From Bog-473 sp963741995 (lineage in GTDB: Bacteria > Actinomycetota > Acidimicrobiia > Acidimicrobiales > RAAP-2), in the NCBI GenBank assembly GCA_963741995.1, contig CAVUKI010000002.1, positions 248,001 through 312,000 of the forward strand: a DNA stretch of 64,000 nt, in the 5' to 3' direction. Both the position numbers and the translations under genes were made by a program. The notes beneath the pieces were generated by a model. The model was given only the letters and a program-made list of their open reading frames with translations, searched no databases and had not been told where the DNA came from. Below, one piece after another: positions 50,635 through 60,175 of the stretch; the stretch's first letter is position 1, and the number at the start of each line of letters is the position of its first letter.

Positions 50635-52230
50635 CTAGCGCAGGACCGAGTCGTCCAGGGTCACGCCCCGGCCTCCACAGACGGCGCATTCGGTCGACAG
50701 CGTCTCGAGCAGGCCCTCAGAGACCCGCTTGCGGGTCATTTCGACCAGGCCCAGTTCGGAGATATCGAAGACCTGGGTCCGGGTCTTGTCCCGGGCCAGG
50801 GCATTGCGCAGGGCGGCGGCCACCTTGTCCCGGTTCTCTCGGATTTCCATGTCGATGAAGTCGATGACGATGATGCCGCCAATATCCCGGAGCCGGAGCT
50901 GGCGGGCCACCTCCTCGGCAGCCTCCAGGTTGTTGCGGTAGACCGTCTCTTCCAGATTGGTCTTGCCCACGTTCTTCCCGGTGTTCACGTCGATGACGGT
51001 GAGCGCCTCGGTGCGCTCAATGATCAAGGAACCTCCCGAGGGCAGCCAGACCTTGCGGTCGAGCGCCTTGTGGAGCTGTTCGTGCACGTGGTACCGCTCG
51101 AAGATGGGCAGGCCCTCGACCTCGGGGTCGTAGTACTCGACCCGGTCGGAGAGCTCTGGGCTGACGGCCCGCACGTAGTCCCGCACCTGCTCGAAGAGCG
51201 CCAAGTCGTCGATCACGACGGCCCGGTACTCGCCGTTGAGCTCCTCACGCAGGATCCGGACAGAGAGCTCAGGCTCCCGGTAGAGCAGCCCAGGGGCGTC
51301 GGACCGCTTGGCCTCCGCCTCAATGATGTTCCACTGATCCAGAAGGGTCGTGACGTCTCGTTGGAGCTCCTCGGCCGAGACCCCCTCAGCAGCCGTCCGC
51401 ACGATCATGCCGTGCCCAGGGGGCTTCACCTCGTCGATGATCCGACGCAAGCGGCGGCGCTCGTTGTCCCCAAGCCGCTTGGAGATGCCGAAGGCGCTCG
51501 AATTGGGCACGAGGACCGCAAAGCGCCCGGGCAGCGACACCTCTTGGGTGAGGCGGGCGCCCTTCGCCCCGATGGGGTTCTTGGTGACCTGGCACAAGAT
51601 GGTCTGGCCGGCCTTGAGGACGTCCTCGATCCGAGGCTGCTGGGACGCTCCGCCCTCGATGTCCTCCCGGTCGTAGCGCACATCACCCCGGTAGAGGACG
51701 GCGTTCTTGGGGATGCCGATGTCGATGAAGGCGGCCTCCATCCCAGGGAGCACGTTCTGCACCCGGCCCCGGTAGACGTTGCCGTCGATCTGGTTGGTGT
51801 CGTCGGCCGACCGGGAGACGAAGTGCTCCACCAGGGAGCGCCCCTCGAGCATGGCGATCTGGGTCATGTCGGGCTGCACGTGGACGCAGACCAGGTACCG
51901 GCCCACCTGCTTCGACTTGCGCTCCCGTCCGGAACGACGCCGGCTGCGGGCACGCTTGGCGGTGCCGTCGCCAGAAGGCTCTGCCGGCCCCGCCTCGCCG
52001 CTCGCGCGTTCATTCGGCGTGATGGCCTCGGGGCGCTTGAGCGGCACGACTGGGGCCGCCACCTGGGACGGTGGAGGTGCCGCGCTCGCAGGGGCGGGCC
52101 TGGTGTCTCCAATTTTCGGCTTCGGCCTGGGCGCTGCCCGTGGCCCATCGGGAGGGCTAGAGCTGGTGCTCCCCCCCGGTGGCTCCGGGGGGTGACCCTC
52201 CGGGCTGTGGCTGATTTCCGTTTCGGACAT
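50635..52230 (-). CDS. rng: Ribonuclease E/G family endoribonuclease
   Basis: Single-strand-specific endoribonuclease for rRNA and mRNA processing. The 531 residues have a Pro/Ala-rich then Arg/Lys-rich N-terminal region (about 1-110), an S1 domain (VYRGRVQNVLPGMEAAFIDIG), and the catalytic DNase I-like domain with Asp residues in EALTVIDVNTGKNVGKTNLEETV and GGIIVIDFIDM. The zinc-link CAVCGGRG is near the C-terminus. It lacks a long C-terminal scaffold. ATG at 52230 is the best start (GGAGGG upstream), although the upstream gene's end overlaps it by 74 nt. Confidence 0.94.
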   Translation of the reverse strand: MSETEISHSPEGHPPEPPGGSTSSSPPDGPRAAPRPKPKIGDTRPAPASAAPPPSQVAAPVVPLKRPEAITPNERASGEAGPAEPSGDGTAKRARSRRRSGRERKSKQVGRYLVCVHVQPDMTQIAMLEGRSLVEHFVSRSADDTNQIDGNVYRGRVQNVLPGMEAAFIDIGIPKNAVLYRGDVRYDREDIEGGASQQPRIEDVLKAGQTILCQVTKNPIGAKGARLTQEVSLPGRFAVLVPNSSAFGISKRLGDNERRRLRRIIDEVKPPGHGMIVRTAAEGVSAEELQRDVTTLLDQWNIIEAEAKRSDAPGLLYREPELSVRILREELNGEYRAVVIDDLALFEQVRDYVRAVSPELSDRVEYYDPEVEGLPIFERYHVHEQLHKALDRKVWLPSGGSLIIERTEALTVIDVNTGKNVGKTNLEETVYRNNLEAAEEVARQLRLRDIGGIIVIDFIDMEIRENRDKVAAALRNALARDKTRTQVFDISELGLVEMTRKRVSEGLLETLSTECAVCGGRGVTLDDSVLR

Positions 52231-52969
52231 GAGGGAAAGCCCTCCTCGCGTGCTGTGTCGCGTCGCCATCGGGCCCGAGCTCACCCACAGGGAGCGGCTC
52301 GAACCGAGCGCCATCGCGTTCGATCCATTGATGCGTTCGACAGGCCCGTCCGGGCACCGCGGGGGTGCCCAGGGCCGTTACTAGGTCGCCCGGGCGGACA
52401 CCACGCGGGTGCGTGGACAACTCCGCCCGAAGTTGACCGTTGGTGCTGGTCAGGGACAGTGTCCGGATGGCCGGGCGGATGTCGTCATCGGTTTGACGAC
52501 CCTTCCGCTCTCGCCTGACGGTGAGCATGGGAGCAGCGAGCACCATTTCAACCCGCTCCTGCAGCTCCTCATCCCGCACTCCGAGCACCTCCAGCTCCCA
52601 ATCGCACGATGCTACCTCCTGTTGAAGCGAACCCTCCGCTTCCCCGATCTGGGCAACTGCCTCGACGGTGATCCCCTCGGGCAGCAGCGCGCTCAGCGCA
52701 GCCGGCAGCTCGGCAACGGGGATCTCCCCCGGCCCAGCTTCCTCCAGGCGCAGGTCCAGGTACTCGCCACGGGACTCGCATCCGGTGGGCAGGGCCAGGC
52801 CGAAGCTCACGAGCGGGTGCGGCACGAATCCCTGCGAGTATGCCAGCGGCAGCCGGCTGCGCCGCAACGCCCGCTCCCACATACGGGCTACGTCGCGGTG
52901 ACTGGTGAAGCGGATCTTCCCCTCTTTGGTAAAGCGCAGGCGGAGGCGGCGCTGGCCCTCAGGGAACAC
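52157..52969 (-). CDS. TIGR03936-type radical-SAM-associated protein (DUF2344)
   Basis: A 270-residue partner of the B12-type radical SAM protein encoded just upstream. The core motif RLRLRFTKEGKIRFTSHRDVARMWERALRRSRLPLAYSQGFVPHP is characteristic, followed by PTGCESRGEYLDL. The GTG at 52969 overlaps the radical SAM stop by 11 nt. The C-terminal 25 residues (NGNQPQPGGSPPGATGG...) extend under the start of rng. In many genomes the two functions are adjacent or fused; the modification they carry out is not established. Confidence 0.88.
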   Translation of the reverse strand: MFPEGQRRLRLRFTKEGKIRFTSHRDVARMWERALRRSRLPLAYSQGFVPHPLVSFGLALPTGCESRGEYLDLRLEEAGPGEIPVAELPAALSALLPEGITVEAVAQIGEAEGSLQQEVASCDWELEVLGVRDEELQERVEMVLAAPMLTVRRERKGRQTDDDIRPAIRTLSLTSTNGQLRAELSTHPRGVRPGDLVTALGTPAVPGRACRTHQWIERDGARFEPLPVGELGPDGDATQHARRAFPHVRNGNQPQPGGSPPGATGGEHQL

Positions 52970-54905
52970 GGCTGACCAGGCGAACCGGGATTCGGTCCCC
53001 GACGCTGAGGTCCTGTCCCGTGCCCTGGCTCCCACCGGCAGGCGGGAGCGGCGACGCCACCACGTGCTCCAGTCCGAAGCCGGTGCACGCCCCGCAGTCG
53101 TAGCACGGGGTCCAACGGCAGTCCTCGACGGCCACACTGGCCAGTGCGTCCTGCCAGTCACCCCAGAGGAAGTCACGGTGCAGGCCCGCCGAGATGTGAT
53201 CCCAAGGGAGGGGCTCGTCACCGTCGCGGTCCCGGTGGCACACCTCGTCGACGCTGAGCCCCTCAGCGGCCAGAGCGGCTTCCCACAGGGACAGATCAAA
53301 GCGCTCGGACCACTCCTGGAAGGTGCCCCCCGCCCGCCAGACCCGCTCGATCACCGCCCCCATACGTCGGTCGCCCCGGCTGGCCAGTCCCTCGGCGACC
53401 GAAGCGGCCGGTTCGTGCCACCGGATCGTGAGCCCGCGGGTGCGGCGGGCCTCGTCGCGGAGCAGGACCACCTTGCGCTCGAGCTCGGCCACGGTGTCCT
53501 GACCGAACCACTGGAACGGCGTATGCGGCTTGGGCACGAAACCGCCTACGGACGCGACCACCGTCACTCCCTTGTGGTATTTCCGGCCGATCTCGACGCA
53601 GCGCGCGCCGAGTTGGGCGATACCGAGCACGTCTTCGTCGAGCTCGGTGGGCAGCCCGATCAGAAAGTAGAGCTTGACCCGCCGCCAGCCCTGGCTGAAG
53701 GCGGCATCGACCGCACTGTAGAGATCCTCCTCGGTGATCAGCTTGTTGATCACCGTGCGCATCCGCCATGTCCCGCCCTCGGGGGCAAAGGTGAGCCCCG
53801 TGCGGCGTACCTTCTGGATTTCAGCCGCTGTCCCGACCGTGAAAGCGTCCACCCGCAGCGACGGGAGACTCACCGAAACCCGACCGCCGTGTTCGGGGTC
53901 GTCGACGATGTCGCGCACCGTGTCCTCAATGCCTGAAAAGTCCGCCGATGACAATGAGGTCAGCGCCACCTCGTCGTGGCCGCTCCACTCGAGGCCGCGT
54001 TGCACCATCTGGCGAACCTGGGCGGCGGGCCGCTCGCGCACCGGCCGGGTGATCATGCCGGCCTGGCAAAAACGGCAGCCCCGCGTGCAGCCGCGGAATA
54101 CCTCGACATTGAGGCGGTCGTGGACCACCTCCGTCAGCGGAACGAGGGGGCGTGCCGGGTAGGGCCAGTCGGCCAGGTCGCTGATCGTCCGCTTGGACAC
54201 CTCGGCGGGCACGCCAGGCGCTTTCGGGAGAGTCGAGACCAGACGCCCGTTCTCGTATGACGCGGTGTAGAGCGCGGGCACGTACACGCCCTCCAGCCCC
54301 GCCAGCGCGCGCAAGAGTGCCGTGCGGTCGCGTGTCTCGGGGGGCCGACGCACGCAACCAGGCCGCCATCACCTCGTTGATCTCGCCGACGACCTCCTCG
54401 CCATCGCCGAGCACGAAAGCGTCGACGAAGTCGGCCAGCGGCTCTGGGTTGAACGCGAGTGGCCGCCCGCCACGACCAGCGCGTCGTCACCGCCGCGGTC
54501 CACCCCGTGGAGGGGGAGACCGGCAAGGTCGATCATGTTGACGAGGTTGGTGTAGACGAGCTCGGCCGACAGGTTGAAGGCCAACACGTCGAAGGCGACC
54601 GCCGGCATGTGCTGCTCCACGCTGAAGAGCGGCACCCCTGCCGCCCGCATGGCGGCCTCCATGTCGACCCACGGGGCGTAGGCGCGTTCGGCCAACGCAT
54701 CGGGTCGCTCGTTGAGGATCTCGTAGAGGATCTGCAGCCCCTGGTTGGGCAGTCCGATCTCGTACGTGTCGGGGTAGAGCAGCAACCAGGCCACGCTGCC
54801 AGGGCCATGCTCGGGAAGAACCGAGCCCTGCTCGCCCCCGATGTACCGGGCCGGCTTGGACACCGTGGGCAGGATGCGCTCAATCTGCGGCCAGAGGGTC
54901 TCCAT
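52959..54905 (-). CDS. TIGR03960-type B12-binding radical SAM protein (two compensating single-base frameshifts)
   Basis: Radical SAM enzyme with an N-terminal cobalamin-binding-like region. Segment 1 (from ATG at 54905) reads METLWPQIERILPTVSKPARYIGGE through VNMIDLAGLPLHG...ALVVAGGH. Segment 2, in a second frame, reads AFNPEPLADFVDAFVLGDGEEVVGEINEVMAAWLRAS. Segment 3, in a third frame, has RDRTALLRALAGLEGVYVP, the cluster motif FRGCTRGCRFCQAG, and the rest. The shifts lie near 54458-54465 (one base missing) and in the six-G run 54339-54344 (one base extra). Together they restore a 648-residue protein, so the total length is unchanged. Two independent sequence errors are the simplest explanation. 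Confidence 0.85.
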
Positions 54906-54927
54906 TCCCCGCAACCCTACGGGACGT

Positions 54928-57171
54928 TCAGCCTCCGCCCGATGTGCTCGACGTCGTGGTGCTCGGGCCCCCGGTCGTGGCGGGCTTCGGTGCCGTGGTC
55001 GTGGTGGTCGTCGGTGTCCCCAGCGGCGGGTTGGTCACGGGCGCCGCCAGGTTGCCCGGGCTGGCCGGGGTCGGCGTCTTGACCGCGCCATTGATCCCCG
55101 GGTTGGCCACGATGTAGTCGAAGATGTTCCGTACGAGCGGGGCGGCGGCCTGGGCGCCGTACCCGCCCTGGTCGATGACTGCAAGGACGAGGTACTGGGG
55201 ATTGGGGTTGGGACCGAACGCCACGAACCAGCTATTGGGCTCGAGCTTCTGGCCCGCGGGGCCCTGGTTCGAGGCGGTGCCCGTTTTCCCCGCGAGGTTC
55301 CACGAGGCTGGGAAGCCCTGGAAGTCCTGGTAGGCGGTCCCGCTCCTGCTCGAGATGACACCCTCGAAACCCTGCAGCATGGCGCTGTAGGTGCTCGGCG
55401 AGATCGGCACCTTCCCCGTGACCTCGGGCTCGATCTTCTTGACGATCTTGCCGGTCAGCGGGTCGACGACCTCGGAAGCCACCTGGGGTGCGTAACGGGT
55501 ACCTCCGTTGGCGAAGGTCGAGTACGCCTCCGCCTGCTCAATGGGCGTCAGTATCGTCTCACCCTGGCCGAAGGCCATCTCGATGTTGTCCCCCGTGAAC
55601 CACGATGCCGCGTAGGGGAACGCCTGAGGAGCCTCTGCGTGCAGCTTGGCCCTCGTCGCCTTGCTGTCGACACGCCCCTGTGCCTCACCGGGGAGGTCTA
55701 TCCCGGTGATGTCCCCCTCGCCATAGGCGGTCGCCTCCTCCTGAATGGGAGTCGTGCCGTACTTGGACTGCTGTTCCCAGAACATTTCGCCGAGGTTGTA
55801 GAAGAACGCGTCGCTCGATGCGGTGAGTGCGCTCGAGACGTCGTACGTACCCCCGGTGTCGCCCGGGTCGTCGTGCAGCGTGCATCCAGTGTCGTTGTTG
55901 ACGCCGGCGGCCGGGCACCCTTGAATCTTGAAGGTGCCGCTGTCGACATACGGCGTCGTCGGCGAAATCAGGCCGTCTTGGAGCGCGGCCGTCGCGGTGA
56001 TGAGCTTGAACGTCGATCCCGGCGTGTACTGACCATCAATGGCATTGTTGTTCTCGGCCCCGCTTGCCTGCAGCGCGGTGAAATTGGCAGACGAAATGCC
56101 ACCGACCCACTCGTTGAGGTCGTAGGTCGGATAGGAGGCCATGGCGAGTACCTGGCCGTTCTGGGGGTTCATCACGATCACGGCGCCGTTCGGCGCCGGG
56201 GGCTTCACGCCGCCGTCAACCTGATCTGGCGTGTTGCGGTCCGCCATGATCTGTGCCTGCAGGTCATTCTGCACCTCTTGCTGCAAGCCCGTGTCGATGT
56301 TGAGTACGACCGTGTCCCCGATCTGCGGCGCCGTCGAGCTCAGGGTGCCCGCGACGGTGCCGCTGGCGTCGACCGAGAGGGCCTGGCGACCCGGCACGCC
56401 CTTCAGGTACTGCTCGTACTGGGCCTCGATCCCCGAGACGCCGATTTGGCTGCCCTGCGTGTAGCCCTCGTTGGGGTGGGCGGCGAGGTAGCTGCTCGTG
56501 ATGTCGCCGATGTAGCCGAGGACATGGGTCGCCGTCGTCCCGCCCTGCGGGTAGGTCCGTTGCGCCACTGTCTGCACGGTCACACCGGGGTACTCGGACT
56601 GGTGCGTCTGCAAGAACTGCACGGTGTCCTCGGTCACGCCCACGGCGACCGGCACGGGCTCGTACGGGCTGTACTGGTTGTTGTTGATGGAGGCCTGCAC
56701 CTGTTTGGGTGTCTGACCGACGAGCGCCGCCACCATGCCGACGATGGCCGGGTTCTGCGCGGCTTCAGCGCGCGACAACAAGATCTCTTGTTGTGGGGTG
56801 TTCGAGACGAGCACCGTGCCGGCGCGGTCGACGATCTCGCCGCGGGGGGCTGCCACGCTGACGACACGCACCTGGTTGCGCGTCACGGCAGCCGCGTAAC
56901 TCTTCCCCTCGACCACTTGCAGCGTCCACAGTCGCAGGACGAGGACCCCGAAGAGGAGCAGCACGACGATGCCGACGATGCGCAGGCGGAGATTGGGCCG
57001 GGCCTCCTCTTCCTCGGGCGAGCCGACAATGGAAGCCACGTTGACGCTCTTGCGGGGCCGCATGCGCGGTCCCCCCGTATTGCCCCGCCAGGAGCCGTGC
57101 TTCGCCGGACGCGACGAGGGCTTGGGGTGCAGCCGGTCGCCGCGGATCGGGTGGCGAAGGGTCCGCTTCAC
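54928..57171 (-). CDS. mrdA: Penicillin-binding protein 2 (class B transpeptidase)
   Basis: Elongation-specific peptidoglycan transpeptidase. The 747 residues have a basic cytoplasmic N-terminus, one membrane helix (about 62-82), a dimerisation domain, and a transpeptidase domain with the nucleophile motif S-T-F-K (YTPGSTFKLITATAALQ), a second motif with SSDAFFYNLGEMF, and KTG (WNLAGKTGTASNQ). The C-terminal tail is Thr/Pro-rich (TTTTTTAPKP). GTG at 57171 overlaps the mreD stop (GTGA). No rodA follows; the next gene is the radical SAM gene 22 nt away. Confidence 0.93.
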   Translation of the reverse strand: MKRTLRHPIRGDRLHPKPSSRPAKHGSWRGNTGGPRMRPRKSVNVASIVGSPEEEEARPNLRLRIVGIVVLLLFGVLVLRLWTLQVVEGKSYAAAVTRNQVRVVSVAAPRGEIVDRAGTVLVSNTPQQEILLSRAEAAQNPAIVGMVAALVGQTPKQVQASINNNQYSPYEPVPVAVGVTEDTVQFLQTHQSEYPGVTVQTVAQRTYPQGGTTATHVLGYIGDITSSYLAAHPNEGYTQGSQIGVSGIEAQYEQYLKGVPGRQALSVDASGTVAGTLSSTAPQIGDTVVLNIDTGLQQEVQNDLQAQIMADRNTPDQVDGGVKPPAPNGAVIVMNPQNGQVLAMASYPTYDLNEWVGGISSANFTALQASGAENNNAIDGQYTPGSTFKLITATAALQDGLISPTTPYVDSGTFKIQGCPAAGVNNDTGCTLHDDPGDTGGTYDVSSALTASSDAFFYNLGEMFWEQQSKYGTTPIQEEATAYGEGDITGIDLPGEAQGRVDSKATRAKLHAEAPQAFPYAASWFTGDNIEMAFGQGETILTPIEQAEAYSTFANGGTRYAPQVASEVVDPLTGKIVKKIEPEVTGKVPISPSTYSAMLQGFEGVISSRSGTAYQDFQGFPASWNLAGKTGTASNQGPAGQKLEPNSWFVAFGPNPNPQYLVLAVIDQGGYGAQAAAPLVRNIFDYIVANPGINGAVKTPTPASPGNLAAPVTNPPLGTPTTTTTTAPKPATTGGPSTTTSSTSGGG

Positions 57172-57704
57172 CAGACCCTGCTGTCGGTTTGGGCGGCAAC
57201 CAGCGAACGGCGGTTGCTCTCCCCGACCAGGGCCCACCGCATCAGCCGGTTGACCGGGAGAACCAGCACCACGCTGGAGATGCCGACCACCAAAATCAGG
57301 GACAGGAAGTCCACCTGCACCATCTGACCCTGTCCGAGAATTGCTCCGAGCACGGCGAACAGCATGTCCGCTCCGACGCTCCCTGCGGCCGCGGCCACCG
57401 GCTTGAGCCACGTGGCGCGGGGGTCAGCGGCAGTGGTGAGGGATCCGACGGCGTACCCGAGGACACACCCGACCAGGGCAGACAGTCCGAACGGCGTCGG
57501 GAGCACGAGGTCGAAGGACAAGCCGGCCCAGAACCCGACGATCGCACCCGTCTCGGGCCCATCGAGCAGCGCGGCGGTGATGGGGAGCAGCCAGAGGAGG
57601 TCAGGATGGGCCCCGCCGATCCTCAGAGCCACCATGACGGTCTGCTGGACCATCAGCACGATGAAGATCACCAGCGCCACCCGCAGCATGGAGCGCCCGG
57701 TCAC
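57168..57704 (-). CDS. mreD: Rod shape-determining protein MreD
   Basis: A 178-residue multi-helix membrane protein of the elongasome, with five or six hydrophobic segments and GGAHPDLLWLLPITAALLDGPETGAIVGFWAGLSFDL. The GTG at 57704 overlaps the mreC stop (GTGA), and its stop overlaps the PBP2 start. Sequence conservation in MreD is low; position between mreC and PBP2 supports the call. Confidence 0.9.
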   Translation of the reverse strand: MTGRSMLRVALVIFIVLMVQQTVMVALRIGGAHPDLLWLLPITAALLDGPETGAIVGFWAGLSFDLVLPTPFGLSALVGCVLGYAVGSLTTAADPRATWLKPVAAAAGSVGADMLFAVLGAILGQGQMVQVDFLSLILVVGISSVVLVLPVNRLMRWALVGESNRRSLVAAQTDSRVW

Positions 57705-58531
57705 GTGTTCGGCACCCACTGCACGACATCGACGTAGGCCAGCTGACCCAGATCAGCGGCCGGGTCCACGTGAATGGTCTCCTGGCTGGCCCCGGCCGAC
57801 GTGTGGAAGCTCTGCACGGTGGCCACCGGGATCCCCGGTGGGAACGCCGCCGCATCGAGGCTGCTCGTGAACATGTACTCGCCCTTGTGCAGCGGGGTGT
57901 GCGGCGCCACCAGGTCTGCCGTCATGTCGTTCGACGGCCCTTGCCCGTCGACGATTCCCGTCAGCTGGTTGTCGAAAGTCACACCGACCTTCGACTGCCC
58001 ATCGGTGACGAGGCGGACGACGGAGGTGTGGTGGAAGGACTGGATCACCTGACCGACCAGGCCGCCGGCGCCGACGACGGGATAGCCCACGTCGACGCCG
58101 TCGGCGCGGCCCTTGTCCAACGTGATCGTCGCGGTGAAGTTGGACGCATACTCGTCCTGCGTCTGCGCGGTGACCGTCGGCAGCGAGCCCAAGTACGGCA
58201 GGTTCTGCAATGCAGTGATCTCGCGTAGCTGGTTCTTCTCGAAACCTTGTTCGAGTTGCGCCGCACGCAACTGGCCGATGGTCCGCTGCAAGCGCTCGTT
58301 CTGGGCCTGGACCGATCCGTAGTTGAAGGCGCCGGAGAAGAAGTTGCCGATGGGACTGATGATGTCGAGGACGCCCTGTCGCAGTGGCGCGTAGACGTCG
58401 TTGGCGACCGACTTGATCCCGGACGTAAGGCTGTGGGTGCGCCCGTTCTGATCGAGCGAGATGAGGGACAGCGAGAGAACGAGAAGGACGATGACCGTCA
58501 GGGTACGGCGAGACCGCCGGGACCGGGCCAC
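57701..58531 (-). CDS. mreC: Rod shape-determining protein MreC
   Basis: A 276-residue membrane-anchored protein linking MreB to the periplasmic wall machinery. Short basic N-terminus, one membrane helix (TLTVIVLLVLSLSLISL), a coiled coil (AQNERLQRTIGQLRAAQLEQGFEKNQLREI) and beta domains with DKGRADGVDVGYPVVGAGGLVGQVI. GTG start, 22 nt after mreB. Confidence 0.94.
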   Translation of the reverse strand: MARSRRSRRTLTVIVLLVLSLSLISLDQNGRTHSLTSGIKSVANDVYAPLRQGVLDIISPIGNFFSGAFNYGSVQAQNERLQRTIGQLRAAQLEQGFEKNQLREITALQNLPYLGSLPTVTAQTQDEYASNFTATITLDKGRADGVDVGYPVVGAGGLVGQVIQSFHHTSVVRLVTDGQSKVGVTFDNQLTGIVDGQGPSNDMTADLVAPHTPLHKGEYMFTSSLDAAAFPPGIPVATVQSFHTSAGASQETIHVDPAADLGQLAYVDVVQWVPNT

Positions 58532-58553
58532 CCAGGAGAAAGCCGTCGATCGA

Positions 58554-59585
58554 TCAGCGAGTGGAAGTGGTGATCAGCACCCGCTTCAGCGCTTCGAACT
58601 CTTCCAGGCACTGGCCGCTGCCGATGGCGACGCAGTTCAGAGGGTCCCTGGCCACGACGATGGGCATGCCCGTCTCGTGCTGCAGGCGAGACTCGAGTCC
58701 GTGGAGCAATGCTCCCCCACCGGTCAGGACGATCCCCTGCTCCATGATGTCGGCCGCCAGCTCAGGTGGCGTCCGGTCCAGCGTGACCTTGACGGCGTCG
58801 ATAATTGCGGACACCGGCTCCTCAATGGCCCGACGGATCTCCTCGGTGGAGACGACGATCGTCTTCGGAAGGCCGCTCACGAGGTCGCGGCCGCGGATCT
58901 CCGCATGGAGTTCTTGCTCCAGCGGATAGGCCGAACCGAGCGTGATCTTGATCTCTTCCGCGGTGCGCTCTCCGAGCGCGAGGCTGAACTCCTTCTTCAC
59001 GAACGAGACGATCGCCTCGTCCAGCTCGTCGCCACCGATGCGGACCGACTGGCTCGTGACGATGCCGCCGAGGGAGATGACGGCAACCTCCGTCGTCCCA
59101 CCGCCGATGTCGACCACCATGTTGCCGGTCGGCTCGTGGACCGGAAGGCCAGCTCCGATAGCCGCCGCCATGGGCTCCTCAATGATGTAGGCCCGCCGGG
59201 CTCCGGCGTACTCGGCCGCTTCCATCACGGCGCGGCGCTCCACTCCGGTTATGCCCGACGGGACGCAGATCACCATGCGCGGCTTGGCGAAGCGGCGCTG
59301 GTGCACCCGGTGGATGAAGTAGCGCAACATCTTCTCGCAGATCTCGAAGTCGGCAATGACGCCGTCCTTGAGCGGCCGGATGGCCTGGATGTTCGACGGC
59401 GTGCGGCCGATCATGCGCTTTGCCTCGGCCCCCACGGCGAGCGGGCGCCCGTCCTTGATGTCGACGGCGACGACGGAGGGCTCGTTGAGCACGATGCCAC
59501 GGCCGCGGACGTACACAAGCGTGTTGGCGGTTCCGAGGTCGACAGCCATGTCACGACCAAGGAGGGAAAGGCGATTTTCGGCCAT
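58554..59585 (-). CDS. mreB: Rod shape-determining protein MreB
   Basis: Actin-like ATPase that organises lateral wall synthesis. The 343 residues show phosphate-1 GRDMAVDLGTANTLVYVRG, the INEPSVVAV-type LNEPSVVAVD, phosphate-2 NMVVDIGGGTTEVAVISLGG and the adenosine motif GIVLTGGGALLHGLESRL. ATG at 59585 is preceded by GGGAGAG. It heads mreB-mreC-mreD-PBP2, so rod-like growth is expected. Confidence 0.97.
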   Translation of the reverse strand: MAENRLSLLGRDMAVDLGTANTLVYVRGRGIVLNEPSVVAVDIKDGRPLAVGAEAKRMIGRTPSNIQAIRPLKDGVIADFEICEKMLRYFIHRVHQRRFAKPRMVICVPSGITGVERRAVMEAAEYAGARRAYIIEEPMAAAIGAGLPVHEPTGNMVVDIGGGTTEVAVISLGGIVTSQSVRIGGDELDEAIVSFVKKEFSLALGERTAEEIKITLGSAYPLEQELHAEIRGRDLVSGLPKTIVVSTEEIRRAIEEPVSAIIDAVKVTLDRTPPELAADIMEQGIVLTGGGALLHGLESRLQHETGMPIVVARDPLNCVAIGSGQCLEEFEALKRVLITTSTR

Positions 59586-59720
59586 AGTTGGAGCTCTCCC
59601 GAGAAATTCCGGATGGTCGCCGGCGAGGGCCGACGGCCGTGATGGTGCGCCCACAGGCTATGGGACTCGGAGGGGGTCCACAAGGCGGACGCCGGAGAAC
59701 GCCCATCTGGCCTGCGATTA

Positions 59721-59738
59721 CACCGGCATTGGCCGGTG
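59721..59738 (-). terminator. Hairpin after ndk
   Basis: Perfect 7-bp inverted repeat caccggc-attg-gccggtg located just after the ndk stop. No U-run follows, so termination is only possible. A weak promoter for mreB may lie downstream in the same gap (TTGTGG-17-TAGCCT on the minus strand). Confidence 0.35.
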
Positions 59739-59749
59739 CGGTACTCGAT

Positions 59750-60166
59750 TTACGCCGTCGCCAAGCCGGGAAAGAAGAGTGCGATCTCCCGTGCCGCCGA
59801 CTCAGGAGAGTCGGAGCCGTGCACCAGGTTCTCGGTGGTCTCAATCCCGAAGTCCCCGCGAATGGTGCCTGGAGCAGCCTCGGCGGGGTTCGTCGTACCC
59901 ATCATCAGGCGGACCACGGCATAGGTGTCCTTCGGGCCCTCGACCGCCATGATGAGGGCGGGCGAGCGGGTGATGAAGGCGACCACATCGCCGAAGAAGG
60001 GCCGCGCGGCGTGCTCGGCGTAATGGGTCTCGGCCTCCACAGTCGTGATCGTTCGGAACTCGGCAGCCACCAGCCTCAGCTTCTTGCGCTCCAGGCGGCT
60101 GAGCACTTCGCCGGCCAGGCCCCGCTCAACGCCGTCGGGCTTCACAATGACAAGGGTGCGGTCCAC
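59750..60166 (-). CDS. ndk: Nucleoside diphosphate kinase
   Basis: Transfers phosphate between nucleoside tri- and diphosphates. The 138 residues have TLVIVKPDGVERGLAGEVLSRLERKKL, the nucleotide-binding ARPFFGDVVAFITRSPALIMAVEG and the catalytic histidine in ENLVHGSDSPESAAREIALFF. GTG start with a TAGTGT hexamer 9 nt upstream. Confidence 0.97.
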   Translation of the reverse strand: MDRTLVIVKPDGVERGLAGEVLSRLERKKLRLVAAEFRTITTVEAETHYAEHAARPFFGDVVAFITRSPALIMAVEGPKDTYAVVRLMMGTTNPAEAAPGTIRGDFGIETTENLVHGSDSPESAAREIALFFPGLATA

Positions 60167-60175
60167 GAGGGGTGG

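Noticed and set aside
54928..57327. 828-codon plus-strand frame opposite PBP2 and mreD
   Set aside because: Composition is Arg/Gly/Val-rich without motifs, and the minus-strand PBP2 has a membrane anchor and STFK and KTG motifs.
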